From Hemerocallis citrina (Eukaryota; Streptophyta; Magnoliopsida; Asparagales; Asphodelaceae): a stretch of 64,000 bases of DNA. Each line of letters starts with the position of its first letter. Position 1 is the first letter of the stretch. Positions 1 through 10,790 of the stretch are shown piece after piece. The translations under genes and the position numbers were made by a program. Below the pieces are notes generated by a model, which was given only the letters and a program-made list of their open reading frames with translations, did no database searches and was not told where the DNA came from. The DNA is taken from NCBI GenBank assembly GCA_017893485.1, contig CM030362.1, positions 177,940,166 through 178,004,165 on the forward strand. Direction: 5' to 3'.

Positions 1-550
1 CATTTGTATGATCTATTAAATCATGAAGAGACCAAACTGGTAATTTGTGATTAATAATAATTAAACACCTTTATAAGAGCGAACTTCTGTTAATGTCACC
101 GTTAAGAAATCCATAGATCTTAATGAATTATTAATTAGTAATTTGTGCATGAACTATGACAAATAATTAGTTGAGAATAGTTTTGATATTGCTTGAGAAA
201 GAATATTGAATAATTTGGAGATTTTGGTCTACAACTTGGAAAAATAATCTTTTTATTCATATGGAACTATAAATTGTGTGTGATTAACTAGGTGAAATCA
301 AAAGCCCTAGAATTAATTTTGCCATTAACAAGTTGCAAAATTTCAGATTCTGCTCCCTCTTAATTAATTTATTTTTTTTTTTAGATTAATTTAATTTAGT
401 TGCTTTCTTTATTAATTTTGATTATCCAAATAATGATTTATCTAGTAATTTCGGTACTCAATAAAATAATTAGTTCCTGTGGGTTCGACACTCTTTTCAC
501 TTAACTATACTACTTGTTACGATTTTGTACACTTGCAAAAATTCACATCA
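1..550 (+). mobile_element. 3' part of the 5' LTR of an Athila-like Ty3/gypsy element
   Basis: This stretch is nearly the same as 20045-20594, the end of the same element's other LTR. Both end in ...ATTCACATCA, and here the end is followed by a primer binding site. The LTR start lies outside the window. Judged from the interrupted 3' copy, the whole LTR is about 1.78 kb. The stretch is AT-rich and has no ORF. Confidence 0.85.
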
Positions 551-556
551 AGGTTT

Positions 557-574
557 TGGCGCCGTTGCCGGGGA
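557..574 (+). other. Primer binding site, tRNA-Asp type
   Basis: TGGCGCCGTTGCCGGGGA lies seven bases after the LTR end. It is complementary to the 3' end of plant tRNA-Asp, the usual minus-strand primer of Athila-type elements. The leader from 575 to 779 is T-rich and has no ORF. Confidence 0.85.
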
Positions 575-779
575 CTAATTATTCTTTTATTGATATTGAA
601 AATTGCTAGATTATTACTAGTTTGGATTTTTTTTTAATTTCTTTTGTTTTATTATTATTTTACCTCTTTATTTTCTTTTGACTTACTTTTAATTTTATTT
701 ATTTTTCTTATTTTATTTTTTTTAGTTTTTCTAAAAAAAAATTCAATACTTATATTTCAGGACATACAAGTACATTATC

Positions 780-2122
780 ATGGCGAACTATGAGAACAAG
801 GCTTTAAGAGACTATGCTATGCCCTCAATTTATAAAGCAACATCAAGCATAAAGAGGCCGGTTATTGAAGCTTACGATTTTGAGATTAAATCGGCGATTA
901 TTCAAATGATTCAACAGATTGTTCAATTTTGGGGACTATCGCACGAGGATCTTTATGTTCACATTGAAAACTTTCTAGAAATTTGTGACACATTTAAGCA
1001 TAATGGAGTATCAAATGATGCAATTAGATTGAGACTCTTTCAATTTTCACTACGAGATAAGGCGAAGGGTTCGCTAAATTATCTACCACCCGATAGTATT
1101 ACTACTTGGAAGGGACTTGCACAAAAATTTCTGGCTAAGTATTTTCCGCCGGCAAAGACAGCGAAGCTAAGAAATGATATTACCACATTTACTCAATTTG
1201 AGATTTGTATGATGCATGGGAGAGGTACAAAGATTTATTAAGAAAGTGTCCTCATCATGAACTACCGAAATGGCTGCAAATTTAAATATTCTATAATGGT
1301 TTGGGAGTTACAAATCGATCTATGGTTGACGCAACAGCTGGAGGTGCACTAATGAGCAAAACTCACGAAGCAGCCTATGAACTTTTAGAGGATATAGCAT
1401 CTAATAATTATCTGTGGTCTCCATAGAGAACAATGCCAAGAAAAGTAGCTGGAGTTTTTGCACTTGATCATATTTCTACTTTAATTGCAAAAATTGATAT
1501 TTTATCTATGCAAATAGGTAATATGAATTTTAATGCTATTCAATCTAATATGATTTGTGATCTTTGTGCAGGAAATCACTCAAGTACAGATTGCCAAGTG
1601 AGGAACCCTTTTGCTCAATCAAATTTCAATCAAGTAAATTACATGTCCAATTGTCAACATCAAAACAATCCTTATTCGAATACGTATCATCAAGAATGGA
1701 GAAACACCCCCCATTTTTCCTGGAACAACACACAAGAAGCAATTAGACCACCTCAAAATTTTCCACAGCAAGAAAAGAAGCCGACACTTGAAGATATGTT
1801 TATGCAATACATGCAGATGACAGATATGGCAATCCAAAATGTTGTAATTTCAACTTCAGCTTCAATTCGCAATCTTGAGGTTCAAATTGGTCAAATTTCA
1901 AATATTCTTAATGAAAGAACGACAAGAAACTTACCCCGCAACACCGTGACCAACCCCACGGAGGATGTCAAAGCAATAACACTAAGAAGCGGGAGGACAA
2001 TTGAGCAACCACAAGAAAAAAATGGCGAACAAAATGTGGTTGCAAAGGAAGAAGAGTACGAACCAATTGTGGAGGAACAAACGCAGCATGAGAAAGTAAC
2101 TTTTGATGTTTTAAATCATTAA
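780..2122 (+). pseudogene. Athila-like gag pseudogene
   Basis: Gag would form the virus-like particle and package element RNA. The first open part (780-1241) reads like the Athila gag core: a stretch with DAIRLRLFQFSL and WKGLAQKFLAKYFPP. Near 1200-1215 the frame shifts. The protein then continues in another frame through 'AWERYKDLLRKCPHHELPKW', with in-frame stops near 1286 and 1424, and is open again from 1433. A zinc knuckle of the form C-x2-C-x3-H-x4-C (CDLCAGNHSSTDC, about 1555-1593) is intact. A glutamine/asparagine-rich region follows, then a late motif 'VKAITLRSG' typical of this lineage. One frameshift and at least two stops make it non-functional. Lineage confidence is high and exact ends are approximate. 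Confidence 0.8.
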
Positions 2123-3777
2123 AGCTCCCTACCGAAGAACAGTCATCTTTTCAAGTAAGTAAAACTGATTTAATTGTGGGCGAGAAATATAAGGCTAAAG
2201 TTGAAAATTTACCAATCGAAGTATGTCCAACAAATTCAACAACTCTTGAATCTGAGAAAGAAAAGAATTTGAAATATGTTATGTATTTAGATGCTACACC
2301 ATCTCTTCATCCATTTTCTCAGCTGACATTTAAGGAGGTGGGGATATCAAAGACTCCATCTTCAAGAACGAAATGACTGAAATTCGAGCCACTACCATCA
2401 AGCTTGACAGATGCACAGGAAAAATCTAATCCAGATATGAAGAAAATTATTGGAAAAGAGGCTCGTATGTTGTTGGATCTTGGCGTTACATGACCATATC
2501 AGCCACCAAGTCTGGCTGAAGACTTAAAACTTAGCGCTTCTTGGGAGGCAACCCATGTTTTCTTTTACTACATTTAGATTTGATTTTTCTTTTAGTTTAT
2601 TATAATTTTAATTCTTGATTTTAATTTGTAGGATTGCACGAGTTTGAAAGTCGACGGGCAGAGCTGTTTTATACACCTACATTGATAGCTGTTTTTGAGC
2701 AGGATGGAGTTAAAAACCGGAAAAGTGCTTCAAAGAGCAATTGTAGAAAATTGTCTTAGCTTTCCAGCAAAAAAAACCAGCCCATTTGGACACCTACAGC
2801 TCCAGATATCGCTGAAACACTGAACGCCGTGCGTGCAGAATTTTTAAGACGAATCAAGGGAGAAATTCTGAACTTTTTGCATTCTTTTTGTTTTTCTTTT
2901 TCCTTTCCCAATGAGGACAATGTGATATTCGAGTTTGGGGGAAGGGTTACAAATTTATTTTATATATATATATATATATTTTTAAAAAGAAAAACAAAAC
3001 AAAAGAGATTTCAATTGGGCTCATCATTACACTTTTTGAGTTCTTTATTGTGCTAAAACATTAGTTTTTTTAGGATAGACAATTGCTTATAAAGCAAGAT
3101 TAAGCATACTTATTTACTTGAGGATTATTGAATTTCAAAATTCCATACACAATTGTGAGAGTCATGCGATTATACATAAAAGAAAAAAATGTGATGCTTT
3201 TTCTTGTGATTATCCCCTTTGATCTAGTCCTAAACAGAGTTTAAGTAAATAGAGTGTTAAAGAGTAAATAAATCAAATAATTAAAGTCAATCTACTCCAA
3301 TGTTTTAAGTTGCTTAGTAACTATGGGCATTCATCACAAATGTTTACTTTTATGTCAAACGGCAACTTGAAATATGAGTATGCAAATCACTTTAAGTTTG
3401 TGACTTGTTAAGTAATCGGGTGAATTCATCACAAATATTTTGCATTCGCGTCAAAAGGCAAGTTAAAAAAAACCTCTAGTTTGCTAATCGGTTTGTAGTA
3501 GTGAGAAGGGGAAATCACAGATGAAGTTGTTACATACTATAATTACATTAATTGCATGACAAATATAATTGGGATTGGAATTAGGAATAAATAATTGTAC
3601 TGGAGAAAGTGAGTATGCTTGATTTTACTTTATTTGCTATTGTTTATATTTTTAATTGAAATTTTGATGCTTGCATGATGAGATCTCATGGTGTGATGAG
3701 TTAAGCTGTTATTGATCCTTTATTGATAATTTTACTTTTTGCTCGAGGACAAGCAAAATCTTAAGTTTGGGGATATT
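2123..3777 (+). mobile_element. Athila-like 3' remnant with pol missing
   Basis: Short open pieces such as 2176-2376 follow gag, and then the sequence jumps straight to the 'CTTGGGAGGCAACCCATG' block (about 2540) that in this lineage normally lies after pol. No protease, reverse transcriptase, RNase H or integrase can be read between them. The rest to 3777 is AT-rich 3' spacer. It ends in CTCGAGGACAAGC and the purine tract AAGTTTGGGGA just before the 3' LTR. The element therefore could only move with enzymes supplied in trans. Confidence 0.75.
3763..3773 (+). other. Polypurine tract of the Athila-like element
   Basis: AAGTTTGGGGA lies immediately before the 3' LTR start TGATGTGTGTAA at 3778, the place where plus-strand priming is expected. 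Confidence 0.7.
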
Positions 3778-4914
3778 TGATGTGTGTAATTTTTATACAA
3801 ATATTTGTACTCATTTACCCATTAAAATTGCTTGTATTCGTCTTTATTGTGTTTAATTCATCTTATTTCCATAAGATTTCAAGTAATTAATTAGTTTTGA
3901 ATGAATAAGATTTTTGATGCAAAATGTGAATATTTTTGGTAAAAATCAACAAACAAAACACACATAATGATTTATTTATTTTTATTGATTTGTTGAATTT
4001 AAATTTTATGTCCATAAGAAAAATAAAATATAAATTTTAATTTGTTAATTGAGCTGAAAATGCAATAAACAATTTTAAAAGGGTTTAAATGATCTAATAG
4101 GACTTTTTAGTTAGTTTAATTAATTTTAAACTAATTAATTTAATTTTTTGTTTTAAATCCTAATTTCTAATTTTATTTTGTATGTGCAGCAGGTGAAAGA
4201 GAATAAAAAGAAGCAAGAAAGAAAAGAGCAAATTAAAGAAGAATGAAATAAAGAAAGAATATGGGTTTTTCTGCAAAAGTAAACCCTAATTCTATCCGTG
4301 CCTATAAATAGAAGAGAAGACAAAAGCAGAAGGAGCGCTTAACGAGAGAGGAAGAGCGATGGCTAACCTCGATTCATAATTAAATAAAAATAAATAAATA
4401 AAAATGTAAAAGAGACAGGGCGTCTCTGCTTCTGGCGGCTCGACTTCAAGAGATTCAAAGAGGAGCAGTTGACGTGTGTCGGCGTGAAGAACGAAAAAAA
4501 AAGTGGATCAGAGAGAAAGACTGTCTCTCTGTGTTCACGTGCACTTCAAGAAAGGAGAGAGAGACCAAGCAGCTGACAGCGACAGGACGTGACGTGGCTT
4601 CTGGGTTCTGGCTGACGTCAACGACTCGACGTGACGGCGACAGGACCTGACAGCAGTCAGCGCTCAGTGCTGACGTGGCAGCTCAGTTCCGACGTGACTG
4701 CAGGAGACAGGAGAGAGAGAGAACTGATTTTGCTTTTCGGAACGCGGTTCGAGGCTGTTTGGTTTGTAAAATTTTTGTTTACAAATCAGTTTTTTTTCCT
4801 GTTCATCTTTTCTCTTTGTCTAATTTCATCATGCAATCCAAGACTGTATTTGTTAGTTGCAATAAATTTATTATGAACTAAATTTTATTTTTCTAGGGCT
4901 TCGATGTAGCCTAG
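3778..4914 (+). mobile_element. 3' LTR of the Athila-like element, left part
   Basis: The LTR begins TGATGTGTG and is cut at 4914 by the Tat element. It resumes at 19949 and ends at 20594 (CATCA), for a total of about 1.78 kb. CCTAG at 4910-4914 is repeated at 19944-19948 as the target duplication of the inserted element. A TATA box lies at 4303-4310. Confidence 0.85.
4303..4310 (+). promoter_or_regulatory. LTR promoter TATA box
   Basis: TATAAATA sits in the middle of the Athila-like LTR and is followed by a purine-rich leader. This is the expected place for the core promoter of the element. Confidence 0.55.
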
Positions 4915-5517
4915 TGTTACCGCTGAATCTGGTGTGGGGGTAAACAGATGAGATTTGTGAGTTCGTGGAAAAACCTGAATAGCGGATCCATGCCTGCTGA
5001 TTCCTGCCGCTCACCTGCAAGGAAGTGCGATACACCGGGGTTGATTCCGGCGACGCACCCTCCGACGCTCTTGTCAGTAACCAGTGATGATTAAGAAAGA
5101 GCTTAAGTTGGAAAAAGAGTGATTACCTGGTTACAGTGGTAGGTAGGAGGTATTTATAGTCGCCATGGGAGTCTGATTAGGGACCTGATTTCCTGTCAAA
5201 CCGTTAAGAGTAAAATCCTCATAATTAGTTTAGGAAACTGATCCCTGATTCCCGGTGAGAGGATAACTGCAAATCAGGCCCGTTGATTTAGTCAAATCAG
5301 TGACCCTGATCTCCTCTTGTTGGTCTAGGTTTGTCTTGGGTCGGGACCCATACCCAGCTGGAGTGGATCCGTTTTGCGGGTTATTGGATCTGTGAAGGGG
5401 GAGATCCAGTGCCCGCTTCGGGTCCATCTATATGAGAAATTGCCGTTTTACCCCTAAGCTTCAAGATTCGTTCCCAATCTGGACGGTTCCGATTTAACCC
5501 TATTTTTAGCCATATCA
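4915..5517 (-). repeat. 3' LTR of Tat-1
   Basis: 603 bp, TGATATGG...TAACA on the minus strand. It matches 19341-19943 with about 17 substitutions and no length change. The minus-strand TATA box is at 5151-5159. Confidence 0.95.
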
Positions 5518-5537
5518 CGAGCCCCCCACCCCTAAAG
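5518..5537 (-). other. Polypurine tract of Tat-1
   Basis: On the minus strand the sequence just before the 3' LTR reads AGGGGTGGGGGGCTCG. It is a purine-rich tract in the expected position for plus-strand priming. Confidence 0.75.
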
Positions 5538-6800
5538 ACTGAGTGTGATCAGCCTTTGAGGAGTAGTTTAACTGTTTCAGTGGCTAGTGGAGTTGTATCG
5601 GAGTCCGAATGGAAGGTTTTGAATCTCGAAGGGGGTAGTGAGGTGATTTTTGAAGCTGTAAGCTGTTCCGAAGCCTTGTTGAATATTCGACGATTTTTAT
5701 CTATTTTTTCGGGTTATTCATTTAATTTTGCGATGTGTTAACCAATCGTTCGGGGACCTTAACAGTACATTCTAGGCAATAATTGTTCGTTCAGGGGCTC
5801 AAAAATATTTCCCCGAATTTATAATTATTTTCTAGAATTTTTAGTTAATTTTTCCGAATTTTTAGCAATTGTTTCGCAATTTTTAAATAAATAAAACGAT
5901 TAAAATAAATAAAAACTGATTTTTAATACCTATTTATGGCGTGGCTTGATCTGGGCCCTTGATCTCGCGCGAGCGCGAATATCTGAAAGATCTGGCGGTT
6001 GTAGTCGCTCGGAGGTCATTTTCTCACTTCTGGAGCTCGGATGGGCACTTGCTCGGTTAGCCGACCGGGGGTATAAGGGCTCGGCTGTCCGAGCGACGTG
6101 GCGCGATCTGAGCCGTTGGATGGTGGTGCGAATCTCGAGATGGGCTCAGTTCCCAAGAAAATGCTATCTTTTCGTCTAGCGCACGTGGCACGATCTGGAC
6201 CGTCCATCATCAGAGGCACGAATTTTTGAAAGATCCAACGGTCGTGGTCGCTTGGCAGCTTTTTCCTCTGTTTTGGAGCTCGGATGGGCACTTGCTCGGT
6301 TAGCCGACCAGGGGTATAAGGGTTCGGTTGTCCGAGCGACGTGGCGCGATCTGAGCTGTTGGATGGTGGCGCGAATCTCGAGATGGGCTCAGTTCCCAAG
6401 AAAATGCTATCTTGTCGTTTAGCGTCGCTGGCAAGATCTGGGCCGTCTGATCGAGATCTTACACGAATGTTGAGGAGAAAGTGAGTTTTCTCCGTTTTGG
6501 GGCTCGGATGGGCACTTGCTCGGTCATCCGACCGGAGGTCTGAGGGTTCGGCTGTTCGAGCAACGTGGCGCAATCTGAGCCGTTGGATGATGACATGAAT
6601 CTCGAGACGGGCCCAGTTCCCAAGAAAATGCTATCTTGTCGTTTAGCGACGCTGGCAAGATCTGGGCCATCTGATCGAGATCTTACACGAATGTTGAGGA
6701 GAAAGTGAGTTTTCTCCGTTTTGACGCTCGGATGGGCACTTGCTCGGTCAGCCGACCGGGCCCTTTGATGTTGGGGTCGGATCGTACGTCGCTCGGTTAC
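5538..6800. repeat. Tandem repeat of about 224-244 bp in the Tat-1 3' spacer
   Basis: The block GCTCGGATGGGCACTTGCTC recurs at about 6034, 6278, 6502 and 6726. Between copies lies a conserved stretch with GAGCCGTTGGATG, AATCTCGAGA and CCCAAGAAAATGCTATCTT. Single further copies lie at about 7630-7885 and 12470-12790, on either side of the reverse-strand gene. 5538-5940 is AT-rich and shows nothing recognisable. Open frames here are by-products of the repeat. Confidence 0.8.
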
Positions 6801-7885
6801 CGACCAGGAGTCCGAGGGTTAATGGGTCGGCAAGGGCAATGGCGAGCCATGGGGCCTTCGTGAGAAGGTCGAGCTGAGCTACAGGCTGCCCTCAGGGAGC
6901 ATTAATGGCGCTCCAGGATTTGTGCGGCATTTCAACTTCCCGGGGTAATTAAGATGGCGTCCTTTAATTAATGCGTAGCGCTTCAGCTTCCTAGGCGTGA
7001 CCGCCGGGCTTCCATCGTTTGGCCTCCCGAGGGTCATAATGGCTGGTCCTTGGGGGTAGGTTATAAATACCCCACTCCCCTTGTAGTTTCAGTCACAGCA
7101 ATGTTGATTTTTAGCCATCGGAGGTGTCAGCCTTGGGCGGATGCCTGGTTTTTTTTGAAAAATTCTAACCCCGGGAGCGTCGGAGGGGTGGTCACTCTTC
7201 CGCCGTGATCTTCTCCTGATTCTGACGGCCCCAGTGCGGATGTCAGGGTCAGGGGAGATCAAGGCATAAGTGATGACGACCGGAGTCCGGACCCGGGGTA
7301 CAAGGTGCTTCGGAAGGATGGGTCTCCTCCGATCTCTGTCTTCCTTTCGGGCTGACGGCTTCTGATGGTTGTCAGCCCGAAGGAGCTAGAGATGGGAGGT
7401 GTGCCGATCTGCTTTCTGACCGGGCCCCACGCGACGGTGGTTTTTCTCCCTCCTTTGAACGATTCGTGGTTTCGGATTCCGAGGCCGTAGGCCTCGAGTT
7501 GCTCACGGGTGAGAGGGGAACCAACCGAGACCTGGGGCCCGGGGGGCTCGCCGAGGGCGGTGCCTTAAACCTTTAATCCAAATTTTCTCTTGCTTCTTTA
7601 GACAAATGCGGGGTGTCTGGGTCCGAAGTGCTTCGTCCGGGCGATGTGGCGCGATCTGAGCCATTGGATGGTGGCACGAATCTCGAGACGGACCCAGTTC
7701 CCAAGAAAATGCTATCTTGTCGTTTAGCGGCGCTGGCAAGATCTGGGCCGTCTGATTGAGATCTTACACGAATGTTGAGGAGAAAGTGAGTTTTCTCCGT
7801 TTTGGGGCTCGGATGGGCACTTGCTCGGTTAGCCGACCGGGCCCTTTGATGTTGGGGTCGGATCGCACGTCGCTCGGATTTTGAT
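6801..7885. other. Tat-1 spacer with a TATA-like site and a repeat copy
   Basis: 6801-7630 is GC-richer single-copy sequence with no credible ORF. It holds TATAAATA at 7062-7069 on the plus strand. 7630-7885 repeats 6566-6803 closely, including GGCCCTTTGATGTTGGGGTC, so the last spacer repeat has been copied to the far side of this segment. Confidence 0.6.
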
Positions 7886-8043
7886 CCCGTGTGTGCCGAG
7901 CTACTTGACTTGTATCGAAACGTTTTGTCTTTTCACCAACAGTTGCTGCTCGGTCACAAAGTCATTTGGGCTTTCGTAAAGTTTCAAGAGCAGGCCAAAA
8001 GTCACGCCCTTACGTTAGGAAGCCCAAGAGACTTTTTTTTTTA

Positions 8044-8052
8044 CTATAAATC
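8044..8052 (+). promoter_or_regulatory. Likely promoter of the reverse-strand gene in Tat-1
   Basis: CTATAAATC is followed by a CT-rich stretch that suits a plant transcription start near 8075-8090. The first ATG in good context (AAAAAATGG at 8245) lies about 200 bp downstream. Direction and spacing fit the spliced gene 8245-10592. Confidence 0.5.
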
Positions 8053-9229
8053 TTCACTCCCCCACCCCAAATCTCATTATTCACTTTTACTTTCTCTCTC
8101 AGGTTTTTACTTTTCACCATCGAAGTTTTTAGCTCCTGGGTGGTGCTGCTAGCTGTCGCGGCAAGGCGTTTCTTTGCTCCAGCGAACTTTTCCGACCGTA
8201 ACAGTCACTTCAAGGTTAGTCTCTCTCCTTTCTTTTTAGAAAAAATGGTTAAGATTACTTCTTCGGATGAGACCCCCGCCTCGGATCAAGTCGTCGGCCG
8301 AGCGGGTAAAGAAAAGGAGGTGGTAGAGCCGACCGAGCAGACCGTTGTTCGGCCGAGCAAGAGTGGCGAAGTCACCGAGCCACTCCAAGAGGTTGTGTCG
8401 AAGTCCCAGAAGGGTAAGGGAGTGGTTACGATCATAGAGCAGCCGAAGACGGCAGGGGAGTTCGGTCGGCAACCAATCGTTCTGTCGAGCGTGGGGGGTG
8501 TTCGGAGCTATTCCGAAGAGATGCTGGAGAAGGTGACCCAGGGCACCGCCAAGTCGGTGGAGGAGAACGAGCCGAGAGAGTTGTCCGAGGTGGACCATAT
8601 CATTTCGGTTCTCACGGAGGCTGATTTGCATCGGATCCGGATTGGGTTCCAGATCCCTGCCAAGTATGGGCTACTTCTCCCGGGGCCTGGTTTCCGAGCC
8701 TGCACGTCGTCTTCGGCTGACGCATGCGTTTTTCCGGTCGACTCCTTGGCCGCCGGGCTTCACTTTCCTCTGCATCCGTTCATTGCCGAGGTCCTCAATT
8801 GGTAAGGCCTGTGCCCCGCCCAGCTGATGCCGAACACTTGGAGGCACGTTCTGGCATTTGTTCTTCAGTGTCAGGAGATCGGCCCCGAGCCAAGTCTGTT
8901 CCTCCTTCGGATCCTCTACCACCCTTGTCAGCCGAACAGGAATGAGCAGAGGTTCTACCTTTCGCCGCGGACAGGCGTGAAGTTGATCGAGAACCCGAAC
9001 TCGATCAAGCATTGGAAGGAGAAGTATTTCATTGTCCGAGCTCCTGCACCCTGGGCAATTCCGATAGCTTGGTCGAGGGAAGGCCTGCCCAAGCGAGCGA
9101 AGAAGGAGCCGGTGCTGAGTGACGAGGAGACGGAAGTCCTCAAGAAACTCCTCGGCCTGCCGACGCTAAGTTGGAAAGACATTACCGAGGAGGCTTTGTT
9201 CCGAGGGGGTCTCAGTCTGATCGACCCCA

Positions 9230-9305
9230 GTACGCTTCTGGTAATTTTACTTTTTGCTTGAAGTTCTTGAAAATTTTTCTGAGTTTTTTCATTCGGCTTG
9301 TGCAG
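9230..9305 (+). other. Intron 1 of the Tat-1 reverse-strand gene (phase 1)
   Basis: Donor GTACGC and acceptor TTGTGCAG. Only a phase-1 donor joins the two open frames. The stronger-looking GT at 9241 would run into a stop. The matching intron at 63826-63897 in Tat-2 is also phase 1 and follows the same Asp-Pro. Confidence 0.7.
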
Positions 9306-9805
9306 AATCCTCCAAAATGGACTATAGGGCGTTGATGGCGAAGGCCAAGGCGGATAGGGAGCAGGAGGTGAAGAAGAAGAAGAGACCCTCGACAGAACCT
9401 CAGGGCGGCCGAGCGCCGAAGACCGCCGACCTGCAGGGTGTCGTCGTTCCGGATGCCGATCCCGAGCAGGAGAAGGTCGCGGCCTCCGATCCTCCTGTCT
9501 CGGATGCGCCGACTTCAACGGCGAAGGCAGATGCTCCTGGCTCGTCGAGCGGCGCGTTCGACGTGAGTAAGGTGTTATCCCTTCAAGTTCTGCCCCTCAC
9601 TGCCGAAGCGGAGAAGATTCTGACCGAGGGGCACAAGCAGATCTTCATCCTCGACTGGCAAGTAATGAAAGTCGACGGTTTTTTGGGCGACGGCAACATT
9701 TGTATGCAGGCGGTGAAGCACCTGCCGACCACAAAGGACCGAGCGGCCCTTAAGTCCGGGGAAGTCGGGGACGCCACAATGCAGATTGCTCGGAACACGA
9801 TGTCG

Positions 9806-9896
9806 GTGAGTGGACCGAACACTTTCTTCTTGAAGCATTTTTCCGAAATTTTCTAAGTTTCTAGGTTCGGAGCTTAACGGTTTTTTCTCTTTTCAG
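9806..9896 (+). other. Intron 2 of the Tat-1 reverse-strand gene (phase 0)
   Basis: Donor GTGAGT and acceptor TCTTTTCAG (91 nt). Both flanking frames fit without a gap (phase 0). The equivalent intron in Tat-2 (63255-63325) is also phase 0. Confidence 0.8.
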
Positions 9897-10790
9897 ACCC
9901 TCTGCCACTTCAACCTCTTGCTCGAAGAGTTCGCGAGCAAAGAACAAGAGCTGATGGCGCAGTACGACCGGGAGAGGTCAGAGTGTGCAAAAGCTGTGAA
10001 GCTGCTCGATGCTGAGCAACTCCTCTTGGCAAAACGCGGTGCCGAAGTGGCCGGGTTGGAGGCGCAGCTGGCCGATGCCCTTCAGCGGTCGAAGGACGAG
10101 GCAGCCAAGCTCGAGGCCTCGGAGAAGGAGAATGCCGAGCTTAAGGAGGAGCTAGCCAAGGCTCGGTCGGAGGCAGAGAAGGCTCGGTCGGAGGCGGAGA
10201 AAGCTCGGAAGAAGACCGAGAAGATCATGGCCAAGCACCAATCGAAGGTGGCGAAGGCGAAGAGGGCCATCCAGCACGAGGCCGAGCAGCACATGTTTAA
10301 GAACATGGAGGACGCGTACGGCCGAGCCCTGCTTCATATCGCCGCTCGGAACCCTGGGTTCGACACATCCTCCTACCACTTTTACGACCCCATCGAGGGG
10401 GAGGAGGAGCTTCCCCCGACAATGCTTAGCCCCGAGGGATAGGCCGACAGTGTCGAAGACACGGGCGAGACAGAGGTCGAGGGTGAGGGGGAGGACGACT
10501 CCGAGGAGGAGAGCGAGGGCGAGGACGAGGTCGAGGGCGAGGACAAGGCCGAGGGGTCGGCAGACCCGAGCGACAAAAAGGTTGACCCCTGACTTGGTTG
10601 CGTCTTTGGTCTTTTTTTTTGTAAGGCCTGACCGTGGACTGGCCACCGCTTTTGTAACGCTTTTTGAGTTTTGAATGAAAACGCTTTTTGTTTGGCCAAA
10701 AATTCTCCAAGTGTTAGTCCCCGGATTTTGTGTTTGATTAGTCGTTTAATTTCTCCAAGTGTTGGGCGTCGGATTTATCTCTGCTTTTCA

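Larger units (their letters stand above)
8245..10592 (+). pseudogene. Reverse-strand spliced gene of Tat-1: Transposase_28-like plus coiled coil
   Basis: Three exons are proposed: 8245-9229, 9306-9805 and 9897-10592. Exon 1 has a charged, low-complexity N-terminus. Then comes a region resembling the plant 'putative gypsy-type transposon' domain (PF04195-like): 'LHFPLHPFIAEVLN', 'MPNTWRHVLAFVLQCQEIG' and a 'RFYLSPRTG...WKEKYFIV' segment, ending 'SWKDITEEALFRGGLSLIDP'. Exon 3 is a long coiled coil rich in Ala, Glu and Lys. A very acidic tail follows. Two in-frame stops break it: TAA at 8803-8805 inside the conserved domain and TAG at 10440-10442 before the acidic tail. The gene lies opposite to gag-pol, so it is not part of the polyprotein. 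Its function is unknown; structural or DNA-associated roles are guesses. The homologue at 62802-64000 supports the exon model. Confidence 0.75.

Noticed and set aside
6016..6573. 185-codon minus-strand frame in the Tat-1 spacer
   Set aside because: Covers two units of the spacer repeat and repeats itself; no domain.
9241..9305. Intron with donor GTAATT at 9241
   Set aside because: It would put exon 2 in a frame with an early stop; the donor at 9230 keeps the frame and matches the Tat-2 intron phase.
8955..9518. 187-codon minus-strand frame opposite the reverse-strand gene
   Set aside because: Shadow of the plus-strand exons, which have homologues and splice sites.
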